Part shown: positions 26,603 through 34,277 of the stretch, one piece after another
Position numbering within the stretch: the first letter of the stretch is position 1
How the letters are laid out: each line of letters starts with the position of its first letter
Source of the DNA: Solirubrobacteraceae bacterium
GTDB lineage: Bacteria; Actinomycetota; Thermoleophilia; Solirubrobacterales; Solirubrobacteraceae
Length of the DNA stretch: 64,000 nucleotides
Direction of reading: 5' to 3'
NCBI GenBank assembly: GCA_029263125.1
Contig: JAJCYD010000048.1
Span: 124,001 to 188,000, forward strand
The notes under the pieces: model-generated
What the model saw: the letters and a program-made list of their open reading frames with translations, nothing else
Told to the model about the DNA's origin: nothing
Databases searched by the model: none
Made by a program: the position numbers and the translations under genes

Positions 26603-26788
26603 TCAGGCCTCGATGCGCTTGGCCTCTTCGCGATCCTCGTCGCTGGCGGTCACGTTGGAGATCGAGTCCTTGAACTCGCGCATGCCCTTGCCGAGCGACT
26701 TGCCGACCTCGGGGAGCTTCTTGGGGCCGAGGACGACGAGCGCGATGATCAGCACGACGATGAGTTCCATGGGTCCGACGTTTGGCAT
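26603..26788 (-). CDS. tatA: Sec-independent translocase subunit TatA
   Basis: 61 residues: a single N-terminal helix (MELIVVLIIALVVLGPKKLP), the hinge LGPKKLPEVG, then an amphipathic helix SLGKGMREFKDS and an acidic tail. TatA oligomers form the pore for folded proteins carrying twin-arginine signals. tatB and tatC are not in the window, but two ferritin-like proteins with twin-arginine leaders are encoded just upstream. Confidence 0.93.
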   Translation of the reverse strand: MPNVGPMELIVVLIIALVVLGPKKLPEVGKSLGKGMREFKDSISNVTASDEDREEAKRIEA

Positions 26789-26803
26789 GAAGGGGCTCCT
26801 TGA

Positions 26804-27199
26804 CTATCGGACGATGACGTTCGCTTCCATGAAGCGATGGTAGACGCAGTAGTAGGTATACGTGCCAGGCCTGACAAAGGTGATTCGCTTCTGTTGACCT
26901 CGTGTTAGGCGTCCGGTGTCGAAGCGCTCCGGAGGACCCTCCTCGGCGGTGTTCTCGGCCGTGTGCGGCGCCTTGTCGCGATTGATCCAGGTGACGCTGC
27001 CGCCGGCCTTCAGGGTGATCGTGTCCGGCGCGAACGCAAACGACGCGATGTTCACCGTCGCGCTCTGCACGGCCGGCCCCGAGGAGGACGCCGGCGACGA
27101 CGTCTGCGTGGCGGCGACGTCGCCGCCGTCACCGCAACCGACGGCGAGCATGCTCGCCGAGCAGCCGATCACCACGAAGGCGATCCGCGAGGACGTCAC
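26804..27199 (-). CDS. Secreted cupredoxin (plastocyanin-like)
   Basis: 131 residues from a GTG at 27199 that overlaps the stop of the upstream ferritin-like gene. A hydrophobic leader ends at Cys22 (AVGCGDGG), probably a lipoprotein site, followed by a Ser/Thr-rich linker. The copper fold has FAPDTITLKAGGSVTWINRD, ligand His in APHTAEN, and Cys-His-Met in YYCVYHRFMEANV, the type-1 blue-copper set. A role in extracytoplasmic electron transfer or copper binding is likely. Confidence 0.9.
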   Translation of the reverse strand: MTSSRIAFVVIGCSASMLAVGCGDGGDVAATQTSSPASSSGPAVQSATVNIASFAFAPDTITLKAGGSVTWINRDKAPHTAENTAEEGPPERFDTGRLTRGQQKRITFVRPGTYTYYCVYHRFMEANVIVR

Positions 27200-27831
27200 T
27201 GCGGCTTCCCGGTCTCGAAGGCGTTGGGAGCCGGAGAGCGCTTGACGGCCTGGCGCAGCACGACGAGATGCTGCGCCTCGTTGGCCATGATCGACGCGCC
27301 GGCCTGCAACAGCTTGGCGTCGTTGAGCTTGCGATGCGCCTCGTAGTACGCGGCGACCGCGGCCATCTCGAGCTCGATCGCGAAGTTCGCGACGTCGCCC
27401 TGGGACTTCAGCGTGCCGATCCCCTTGACGACGCCGTCGATGTCCTTGATCTCCGGCTTGGCCGGCGGCGTGCCGCCGAGGTCGGTCAGCGCCGTCGTCA
27501 GGGCGTCGGCGTGCTCCTGCTCATGGTCTCGGAAGCGGCGCGCGACCTTCGTGAAGTCCTCCGACAGCAGCCCGCTGTCGATCGCCACGCCGTAGGCCAG
27601 CACCGCGATGCCCTCCAGCGTGATGGCGCTCTGCAGGATCTCCATGTCGCCGCCGGATGCGGCGAACGCGTTGCGGACCGACAGCAGCAGCGGGATGCTC
27701 GACGCGGCGACCACCGCGCCGCCGAGGCCCAGGCCTCGCCGGATGAGCTCGCGCCGGTCGTGCTCGAACTCGGCGATCTGCGCGGTATCGGCGTCGCCGT
27801 CGGCGATGACGATGCGCTCGCGGGCCATCAT
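27196..27831 (-). CDS. Ferritin-like exported protein (DUF4439-type)
   Basis: 211 residues. After a cytoplasmic head, the leader DRRELIRRGLGLGGAVVAAS with paired arginines resembles a twin-arginine signal. The mature part is a four-helix bundle with GDMEILQSAITLEGIAVLAY, FRDHEQEHADAL and ANEAQHLVVLRQAV, providing the Glu and ExxH ligands of a diiron site. It overlaps genes at both ends (ATGA-type and GTGA), tying it to a second ferritin-like protein and a cupredoxin. Confidence 0.87.
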   Translation of the reverse strand: MMARERIVIADGDADTAQIAEFEHDRRELIRRGLGLGGAVVAASSIPLLLSVRNAFAASGGDMEILQSAITLEGIAVLAYGVAIDSGLLSEDFTKVARRFRDHEQEHADALTTALTDLGGTPPAKPEIKDIDGVVKGIGTLKSQGDVANFAIELEMAAVAAYYEAHRKLNDAKLLQAGASIMANEAQHLVVLRQAVKRSPAPNAFETGKPQ

Positions 27832-28412
27832 GCGGCCTTCCCGACGACGAAGGCATCGGGCACCTGCTGCTCGCCGAGCGCCCCGAGCAGGACCGAGACG
27901 TGCTCGGCCTCGTTGGCGACGATCGCCGCCGCGGTCGCGCGCAGGTCGCCCTTGCCGAGCTTGGGCAGGGCGTCGATGTAGGCCGCGATCGCCGTGTTCT
28001 CCAGGTCGACGGCGAACCTCAGCACGTCGTTCTGGGAGCCCAGCTGAGGGAAGTCATAGGCCGACTTGGCCCGATTGGGCTTGCCGCCGGCATCCTTGAT
28101 CGCCGAGGCGAGGCCGTCCGCGTGCTCCTGCTCCTGCTCGAGGAAGAGCTTTCCGGCCTCCAGCACGCTGCCCGTCAGCCGAGCCGCGCCGGCCTTGTAC
28201 GCCGCGACCGCCATCAACTCGAGATCGAGCGCGGAGTTGAGGATCTCGACATCGGCCTCGTCGGACTCGTCGGGCCCGAGTGGCGCAGACGTCGTGTCGT
28301 CACCGCCGCACGCGGCCAGGAACATCGCCGAACCACCGGCGACGCTGACGCCTGACATGCGAAAGAAACGCCTGCGCGAATGTGGGTCGCGCAAGAAGCT
28401 GTCTACGTCCAT
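27828..28412 (-). CDS. Ferritin-like lipoprotein with twin-arginine leader
   Basis: 194 residues. The leader SRRRFFRMSGVSVAGGSAMF ends in LAAC, a lipobox, so this is probably a Tat-exported lipoprotein. The bundle carries VEILNSALDLELMAVAAY, LEQEQEHADGLASAI and ANEAEHVSVLLGAL with the same diiron ligands as the next gene; the two are paralogues. It is first in a ferritin-ferritin-cupredoxin-tatA array. The DUF4439/ferritin_2 families are associated with stress protection, but no reaction is established for these members. Confidence 0.88.
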   Translation of the reverse strand: MDVDSFLRDPHSRRRFFRMSGVSVAGGSAMFLAACGGDDTTSAPLGPDESDEADVEILNSALDLELMAVAAYKAGAARLTGSVLEAGKLFLEQEQEHADGLASAIKDAGGKPNRAKSAYDFPQLGSQNDVLRFAVDLENTAIAAYIDALPKLGKGDLRATAAAIVANEAEHVSVLLGALGEQQVPDAFVVGKAA

Positions 28413-28473
28413 TCCAGCCTCCAGTAGGGAACTGCGAGATCAGAACAGACTGCGCTCTCACGCGCCTGGTGGA

Positions 28474-29445
28474 TCACCACCAGATGGTGGAGTCCATGTT
28501 CTCGATCTCGTCGATCGGCAGGGTGTAGAGGCCCGACGACAGATACTTCCAGCCGTCGTCGCAGACGACGAAGACGATGTTGCCCTCGTCGATCTCGTTG
28601 GCGATGCGCACGGCCACGCGCGCGATAGCGCCCGAGGACACGCCGGCGAAGATGCCCTCCTCGCTGAGCAGCTTGCGCGTCCACACGATCGCGTCGTGGT
28701 TGGACACGAAGATCTTGCGGTCCAGCAGGCTGATGTCGATGATCGGCGGGATGAAGCCGTCATCCAGCGAGCGCAGCCCCTGCACCGGCTCGCCCTGCAG
28801 CGGCTCGGCCGCGACGATCATGCAGGACTCGCCGAGCTCCTCCTTGAAGCGGCGGCCGTTGCCCATCAGCGTGCCGCCGGTGCCGAGGCCCGCGACGAAC
28901 GCGGTGATCTCGTCGAGCTCCTCGAGGATCTCCGGAGCCGTGCCGTTGTAGTGGGCGAGCGGGTTGGCGGGGTTGCCGTACTGGTAGGGCATGTAGTACG
29001 TGTCGGTGTCCTGCGCGATCTCGTCGGCCATCGCGACGGCGCCGTTTGAACCCTGGTCGCCCGGGCTGTAGATGATCTCCGCGCCGTACATCTTCAGCAG
29101 CTGCGTACGCTCGGGCGTCACGTTGTCGGGCATGACGACCTTCAGCGGATAGCCCTTGCGCGAGCAGATCATCGCCAGGCTGATGCCGGTGTTGCCAGAG
29201 GTCGGCTCGAGGATCGTGTGGCCGGGTCGGATCAGGCCCTTCTCCTCGGCGTCCTCGATCAGCGAGCGCGCGACGCGGTCCTTGACCGAGCCGGTCGGGT
29301 TGTGGGACTCCATCTTCGCCCAGATGCGCACGCCCGGCTTCGGGCTCAGTCGCTTCAGCTCGACGAGCGGCGTATTGCCGATTGCCTGCACGATGTCGCC
29401 GTAGCGACCCCCGCAGGGCCGGTTCTGGAGCGGCATCGTCGCCAT
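28474..29445 (-). CDS. cysM: Cysteine synthase, CysM type
   Basis: 323 residues, a PLP enzyme. NPTGSVKDRVARSL holds the PLP lysine (Lys55) and PTSGNTGISL the phosphate-cofactor loop; GTGGTLMGNGRRFKE is the second phosphate site. The length and the long C-terminal tail (SSGLYTLPIDEIENMDSTIW) resemble mycobacterial CysM, which uses O-phosphoserine and thiocarboxylated CysO instead of O-acetylserine and sulfide. The start is ATG at 29445 (29436 is possible). cysO, an activating enzyme and a JAMM protease lie on the same strand nearby. Confidence 0.92.
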   Translation of the reverse strand: MATMPLQNRPCGGRYGDIVQAIGNTPLVELKRLSPKPGVRIWAKMESHNPTGSVKDRVARSLIEDAEEKGLIRPGHTILEPTSGNTGISLAMICSRKGYPLKVVMPDNVTPERTQLLKMYGAEIIYSPGDQGSNGAVAMADEIAQDTDTYYMPYQYGNPANPLAHYNGTAPEILEELDEITAFVAGLGTGGTLMGNGRRFKEELGESCMIVAAEPLQGEPVQGLRSLDDGFIPPIIDISLLDRKIFVSNHDAIVWTRKLLSEEGIFAGVSSGAIARVAVRIANEIDEGNIVFVVCDDGWKYLSSGLYTLPIDEIENMDSTIWW

Positions 29446-29589
29446 CAGGTCTCGCAGTGTAGCCCCGTCACCGCACGTGGCTGGCATCGTGCGTGCGCCA
29501 TCTTCTCCGACCGTCGCTGACCTCCGCTTGCCGCCTGGTCCCGGCGAACCATTAGGGTGCGACCGCTTGCACGACGCAGACGCGCAGTA

Positions 29590-30987
29590 ATGGTCTTTCC
29601 GACGATCCAGTTCGCGATCTTCTTTCCGATCGTGCTCGCGCTCTCGTGGGCTCTGATGAAGCGCCAGCTCGTCTGGAAGCCGTTCATCCTGGCGGCGTCC
29701 TACGTCTTCTACAGCGCCGCGAACCCGCTGTTCTGCCTGATGCTCGCCGGGTTGACGCTCGCAAACCAGGCCACTGCGCGGCTCGTGCACCGCACCGAGG
29801 ACGAACGCCGGCGCCGCCAGATCGTGGCGACCGCGGTCGCGATCGACCTCGGCACGCTCGGCGTGTTCAAGTACTACGGGTTCTTCGCCGAGGAGGTCAA
29901 CGCCGTCCTGGACACCTTCGGCCTCGGGCTGCCGCTGCCGCTCGCGGCGATCGCGCTGCCGATCGGGATCAGCTTCATCGTCTTCCAGGCGATCTCCTAC
30001 ACCGTCGACGTCCACCGCCGGCTGATCGAGCCGGCGAGCACGATCGACTTCGCCCTGTACCTGAGCTTCTTCCCGCACCTCGTCGCGGGGCCAATCGTGC
30101 GCGCCCGCGAGTTCATCCCGCAGCTCGCCAAGCCGCGCGACCCGACGAAGGTCGCCGTCGGAGCGGGGGTCTTCCTGATCGTCGTCGGGCTCGTCAAGAA
30201 GGTCGCGATCGCCGACTTCCTGGCACGCGAGATCGTCGATCCGGTGTTCGGCGTGCCGCAGGCCTATTCGGCGCCCGACGTCGCGCTCGCGGGCTACGCC
30301 TACGCGGTCCAGATCTTCTGCGACTTCTCCGGCTACACGGACATCGCGATCGGCCTCGCACTGCTGATGGGCTTCGTCTTCCCGCAGAACTTCGACCGCC
30401 CGTATCGCGCGCAGACCTTCCGCGAGTTCTGGCGGCGCTGGCACATGACGCTCTCGCGCTTTTTGCGCGACTTCCTCTACATCCCGCTGGGCGGCAGCCG
30501 CGGGGGCAAGCTGAGGACCGCACGCAACCTCATGATCACGATGGTGCTCGGCGGCCTGTGGCACGGGGCGGCGTGGGGCTTCGTGCTGTGGGGCACGATC
30601 CACGGGCTCGCGCTCGTCGCCGAGCAGGTGCTGCGCGAGCGCGCGCGCTTCACGCTGCCGGGCTGGCTGAGGTGGGCGATCGTCTTTCACGTCGTCGTGC
30701 TTGCGTGGATTCCGTTCCGGGCCCCGGACCTCAGCCTGGCGGGGACGTTCGTCTCGCGCCTGGCCGACTGGGGGCCGGCAACCCTGTGGACGCTGCCGGT
30801 GGTGGGCATCGTCGTCATCGTGATCGGCCTGCAGCTCGTCGCCAACAAGCCGCTGGACGTCATCCGCGTGCGGTTCGAGAGCCTGCACCCCGCGGCCCTG
30901 GGCGCCAGCATGGCGACGGTGATCGTGCTGGTCACCGCGACGGTCTCCAGCCAAGGCGTGCCACCGTTCATCTACTTTCAGTTCTGA
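29590..30987 (+). CDS. MBOAT-family O-acyltransferase (AlgI-like)
   Basis: 465 residues with about ten membrane helices. The AlgI/DltB-type signature is FDRPYRAQTFREFWRRWHMT followed by LGGSRGG and the active-site histidine region LGGLWHGAAWGFVLWG. These enzymes move acyl groups, usually acetyl, across the membrane onto cell-surface polysaccharides. An SGNH protein follows 12 bases downstream on the same strand, the usual partner arrangement. The ATG at 29590 is preferred because the upstream 11 codons are arginine-rich. Confidence 0.93.
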   Translation: MVFPTIQFAIFFPIVLALSWALMKRQLVWKPFILAASYVFYSAANPLFCLMLAGLTLANQATARLVHRTEDERRRRQIVATAVAIDLGTLGVFKYYGFFAEEVNAVLDTFGLGLPLPLAAIALPIGISFIVFQAISYTVDVHRRLIEPASTIDFALYLSFFPHLVAGPIVRAREFIPQLAKPRDPTKVAVGAGVFLIVVGLVKKVAIADFLAREIVDPVFGVPQAYSAPDVALAGYAYAVQIFCDFSGYTDIAIGLALLMGFVFPQNFDRPYRAQTFREFWRRWHMTLSRFLRDFLYIPLGGSRGGKLRTARNLMITMVLGGLWHGAAWGFVLWGTIHGLALVAEQVLRERARFTLPGWLRWAIVFHVVVLAWIPFRAPDLSLAGTFVSRLADWGPATLWTLPVVGIVVIVIGLQLVANKPLDVIRVRFESLHPAALGASMATVIVLVTATVSSQGVPPFIYFQF

Positions 30988-30999
30988 TCAGCCTTCGCC

Positions 31000-32046
31000 A
31001 TGCCTCGAAAAGACCCCTTCATCCTCCAGCGCCCGACCGGCCGTCCCGTACGCGCTCGCGACGCCCTTGTCTGCGTGCTCGTCGCGGTCGTCGCGCTGCT
31101 CGTCGTCAAGGGCCAATCGATTCGCGGCTCGGGTGAGCGCATGGAGCCCGGTGTCGAGCGGACCGTCGTGCTCGCGGTCGGACACCCCGCCGGCTGGGTC
31201 GCCGACCGGATCGGGATCGGCGACGACGTCGAGCGCCTGACGGCGGCGCTGTCACCCGACGACGCGCTCGGCGGCGAGGGCGGATTCAACGACACGGTTC
31301 CGACGACAGACAGCCCGGCCGCGGGAGCGCCCAAGGGCGCCGTCGTTCCCGTCACGCCGGACGCCTTCGACCCCGCGGCGCTCGGGGGCAAGCCGGCGAC
31401 GCTGCCCAAGCTCGGAACGCTGCTCGTGGCGGGCGACTCGCTGGCCGACGGGCTGGACGTCGAGATGGCCCGCCGGCTCGCCGATTCCGGGGTTCGCACC
31501 GTGCGCGACGCCAACCTGGGCACGGGGATCTCCAAGAGCGACCTGCTGGACTGGGGCCGCGAGGCGGTCTCCCAGGTGCGCAAGGAGAAGCCCGACGCCG
31601 TCGTCTTCTTCCTCGGCGCCAACGAGGGGTTTCCGTTCGACGCCGCCGACGGGACGTCCATCGACTGCTGCGGCCCGCGGTGGGCGGCGGAGTACGCCAC
31701 CCGCGCACGTCAGATGATGCAGACCTTCCGCCGCGACGGAGACGCTCGCGTCTACTGGTTGACGCTGCCGCTGCCGCGGTCGGAGCCTCGCCAGGAGATC
31801 GCGCGCTCGGTCAACGCCGCGATCCTCGCCGCCGCGCAGCCGTACCGCGCGCAGGTGCGGATGCTCGACATGACCGAGGTCTTCACCCCGGGCGGGCGCT
31901 ACCGCGCGGCGATGGACGTCAAGGGCCGCAGCACGATCGTGCGCAAGGCCGACGGCATCCACCTCAACGACGCCGGCGCGACCTTGGCGGCCGACATCAT
32001 CATCGATCGCCTGAACGCCGACTTCGCGACGCTCGGGCCGGGGTGA
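31000..32046 (+). CDS. SGNH-fold (DUF459-like) membrane-anchored protein
   Basis: 348 residues. A single N-terminal helix (DALVCVLVAVVALLVVKGQS) anchors it outside the membrane. The hydrolase core has LLVAGDSLADGLD (catalytic Ser block), NLGTGISKSDLLDWG, FFLGANEGF and ADGIHLNDAGA with the Asp-x-x-His pair. It follows the MBOAT gene by 12 bases; MBOAT-SGNH pairs acylate exopolysaccharides, the SGNH protein acting as transferase or esterase. A diverged paralogue lies at 32781-33938 on the other strand. Confidence 0.9.
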   Translation: MPRKDPFILQRPTGRPVRARDALVCVLVAVVALLVVKGQSIRGSGERMEPGVERTVVLAVGHPAGWVADRIGIGDDVERLTAALSPDDALGGEGGFNDTVPTTDSPAAGAPKGAVVPVTPDAFDPAALGGKPATLPKLGTLLVAGDSLADGLDVEMARRLADSGVRTVRDANLGTGISKSDLLDWGREAVSQVRKEKPDAVVFFLGANEGFPFDAADGTSIDCCGPRWAAEYATRARQMMQTFRRDGDARVYWLTLPLPRSEPRQEIARSVNAAILAAAQPYRAQVRMLDMTEVFTPGGRYRAAMDVKGRSTIVRKADGIHLNDAGATLAADIIIDRLNADFATLGPG

Positions 32047-32050
32047 TCGA

Positions 32051-32503
32051 TCACCCGACGTTCTGCTGGTAGGTGTGGATGACGCGCTTGGAGCCGCGCC
32101 GTGGCTTGCAGGACACGTGGCCCGAGAACTCCTGAAGCTTGCCGCCGATGGACAGCCGCTCCTTCGTGGGGCGCTTGTCCGAGCAGCGGTAGCCGCGGAC
32201 GCTCGTCTTGCAGCGTCCCGTCTTGCTGCCCTTCTTCGTGCGGCACTTGTGGAAGGACCTGATGACGCGCTCACCGTTCCTGCATGACGTGCCGCGTACC
32301 CTGAAGCCGGGCTTGCCGGGCTTGTAGACCACGTAGGTGGCGCCGAGCTTGCGAGCCTTCGAGCCGCTGATCTTGCACACCTTCGTCTTGGATGACGTGG
32401 CGCGCTTCTTCGACGCGGCGCCGGACATCGACGGCATGGTGAACACCGCTGCCGCGAGCGCTGCGAGCGCGAGCGTCGCGATCCGTCGGATGGATGGGGT
32501 CAT
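32051..32503 (-). CDS. Secreted basic cysteine-rich protein
   Basis: 150 residues, ATG at 32503 with a GGGAGG ribosome binding site. A signal peptide (SIRRIATLALAALAAAVFTM, then SGA) is followed by a Lys/Arg-rich mature chain with six cysteines (KVCKISG, GTSCRNG, HKCRTKK, RCKTSV, YRCSDK, VSCKPRR), which could form three disulfides outside the cell. No family is recognised. It lies between the two SGNH proteins and converges with the first. Confidence 0.72.
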   Translation of the reverse strand: MTPSIRRIATLALAALAAAVFTMPSMSGAASKKRATSSKTKVCKISGSKARKLGATYVVYKPGKPGFRVRGTSCRNGERVIRSFHKCRTKKGSKTGRCKTSVRGYRCSDKRPTKERLSIGGKLQEFSGHVSCKPRRGSKRVIHTYQQNVG

Positions 32504-32780
32504 GCGCTTCCTCCCTTGGCGATGACAGGCTGGGGCGCGCCCCCGCCGATGGCCGCCGGCCGAGATCGTGGCACACGAGGTGGCAGGCGTGCGCCGGGCG
32601 CTGTGCGGTGGGTGACTGACATCACAGAACGTCGCCTGATTTCGGTGCTTCCCGCCCGACCACGGCGATACGGTGAAGCCGGCGCACAGTCGCGCGCGAG
32701 CGCGATAGCCCGCCGCAGCCCGGCACGCCCGCCGGAGCGACGGCACGGCACAGAGCAACCGGACAGCGCACCCCGGCCGC

Positions 32781-33938
32781 CTATCGCCGGCGCGGCAATG
32801 CGCGATCGGCGCGCAGGCGGTCGATCAGCAGCGTCGCGGCGATCGAAGCGCCCGCGGTCGACAGATGGATGCCGTCGTCCTGGCGGGCGTTGACCGTCCG
32901 GCCGCGAAACGTGACGTACGTGCGAACGTGCCGGGTCGTGGAACCGGTCCGGCGCGCGGCGAGACGCGTGAGCGGCAGGGTCATCCAGTACACGTAGGAG
33001 CGCCCGCCGCGGGCGTAGGAGCGCATCATCGACTCCACGCGCCTGGCGTACTCGGCGACCCACCCGCCACCGCAGCACGCGACGGACGCCCCGGACGGGG
33101 TCTTCATCGGAAACCCGTCGTTGGCGCCGATCGCGATCGCTGTCACGTCGGGGTGCACCGATCGCGCCTGCTCGCGCGCACGGCGGACCCAGTCCAGGTC
33201 AAAGGCCTTCGAGATCCCGGTGCTGATGCGGGCATCGCTGCGCACGCTCGCCCCGCGCCGGGCGCCCAGGCGCTGCACGAGGAAGCTGTCGACGATCTGG
33301 ATCATCGAGTCGCCGGTCGCGAGCAGGCGCAGATGCCCGGCCCTCGCGAACGCGGGGCGCGTCCTGCGCGTTTCAAGCGTTGCGGTCCGCGAGGCGGGCA
33401 CGAACTGCGTGCAGCGCGCGGGACCCGGCGTCCGCTCGCACGGACCGCCGTCATACCAGGTGATCACCGCACGCCAGGCAACCGGCTTGCCGAGGGATAT
33501 CCGCAGCGATGCCGCCGGCACGCGTAACGTGAGCTCGTCGTCCGCCACGGCGATGCGGGCTCGGCGCAGCACGCGCGTGGGACCGGCGATCGTGCCATCG
33601 CCGTCGAGCATCGCCAGCCTGGCGATCAGCCCGCCGTGTTTGCGGCTGACGCAGACCCGCCGCTGCCGTTGGGATGACGACCCCAGCACGAGGCACACGA
33701 AGCGCGCCCGGGCAGGATCGATCTGCCCAACCGCGACGGTGCGCGAGAAGCGCAGTCGCAGTCGCAGGTCGCCACCGGCCTGCTGCAGCGAAGCCCGCTC
33801 GATGCGCAGCGAGGGCGCTGCCGGATCGGGCTGCGGCGCCTGTGTCATCGCGGTCGCCGGGACCGCGCCCGCGAGCGCGGCGAGGATGCCCACGCCTGCG
33901 GTGAGCGCCCAGCGTCCGGCACGACCCGTCCTGTGCAA
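32781..33938 (-). CDS. Secreted SGNH-fold protein with N-terminal beta domain
   Basis: 385 residues with a TTG start at 33938. The signal peptide (GRWALTAGVGILAALAGAVP) is followed by about 160 residues rich in strands, then an SGNH domain: LRLLATGDSMIQIVDS, ARISTGISKAFDLDWVRR, AIAIGANDGFP, CCGGGWVAEYARR and QDDGIHLSTAGA. The last part aligns by eye with the SGNH protein at 31000-32046 (both have CCG...AEYA...R and YWxTLPLxR), so the two are paralogues on opposite strands. A role in cell-envelope glycan acylation is inferred. Confidence 0.85.
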   Translation of the reverse strand: MHRTGRAGRWALTAGVGILAALAGAVPATAMTQAPQPDPAAPSLRIERASLQQAGGDLRLRLRFSRTVAVGQIDPARARFVCLVLGSSSQRQRRVCVSRKHGGLIARLAMLDGDGTIAGPTRVLRRARIAVADDELTLRVPAASLRISLGKPVAWRAVITWYDGGPCERTPGPARCTQFVPASRTATLETRRTRPAFARAGHLRLLATGDSMIQIVDSFLVQRLGARRGASVRSDARISTGISKAFDLDWVRRAREQARSVHPDVTAIAIGANDGFPMKTPSGASVACCGGGWVAEYARRVESMMRSYARGGRSYVYWMTLPLTRLAARRTGSTTRHVRTYVTFRGRTVNARQDDGIHLSTAGASIAATLLIDRLRADRALPRRR

Positions 33939-33991
33939 CCTCGTGGCCCCTTCCCGGCGGAACGGACCGAGCCTAGCGCCCGTGCGGCGTG

Positions 33992-34264
33992 TCAGCCGCC
34001 GGCCATCGCCGGCAGGATCACGATCACGTCGCCGTCGGTGACCGCCGTATCCAGTCCGCCAAGCACGCGCACGTCCTCGTCGTTGAGGTAGACGTTGACG
34101 TAGCGATTGAGCTCGCCGCCGTCGGCAAACAGCTGCGTCTGCGTGTCTGGATGCGCGTCGGCGAGCGAGCGCAGCACGGCGCCGACGTCGTCGCCGACGG
34201 CGTCGACCTCCTTGGCGCCACCGGTCGAGGGACGCAGCACTGGGGGAATCCGAACGATGGCCAT
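33992..34264 (-). CDS. cysO: CysO-like sulfur carrier (ThiS/MoaD fold)
   Basis: 90 residues ending in the Gly-Gly tail PAMAGG that is thiocarboxylated in this family. The opening AIVRIPPVLRPSTGGAKEVD and the segment ELNRYVNVYLNDEDVRVLGG match mycobacterial CysO closely in pattern and length, better than MoaD or ThiS. It lies 13 bases after the MoeZ-like activating enzyme gene, its expected E1 partner. Confidence 0.93.
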   Translation of the reverse strand: MAIVRIPPVLRPSTGGAKEVDAVGDDVGAVLRSLADAHPDTQTQLFADGGELNRYVNVYLNDEDVRVLGGLDTAVTDGDVIVILPAMAGG

Positions 34265-34277
34265 AGGAGTCGGCAGC

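Noticed and set aside
28684-30954. Long minus-strand frame running from cysM through the MBOAT gene
   Set aside because: Only the cysM portion (from 29445 down) is real; the rest is antisense of the MBOAT gene and rich in Asp/Arg/His.
32504-32780. Search for a gene or RNA in the 277-base gap between the Cys-rich protein and the second SGNH gene
   Set aside because: Frames are short and Arg-rich; no tRNA-like or riboswitch-like fold was apparent. It probably holds only the promoter of the Cys-rich gene.
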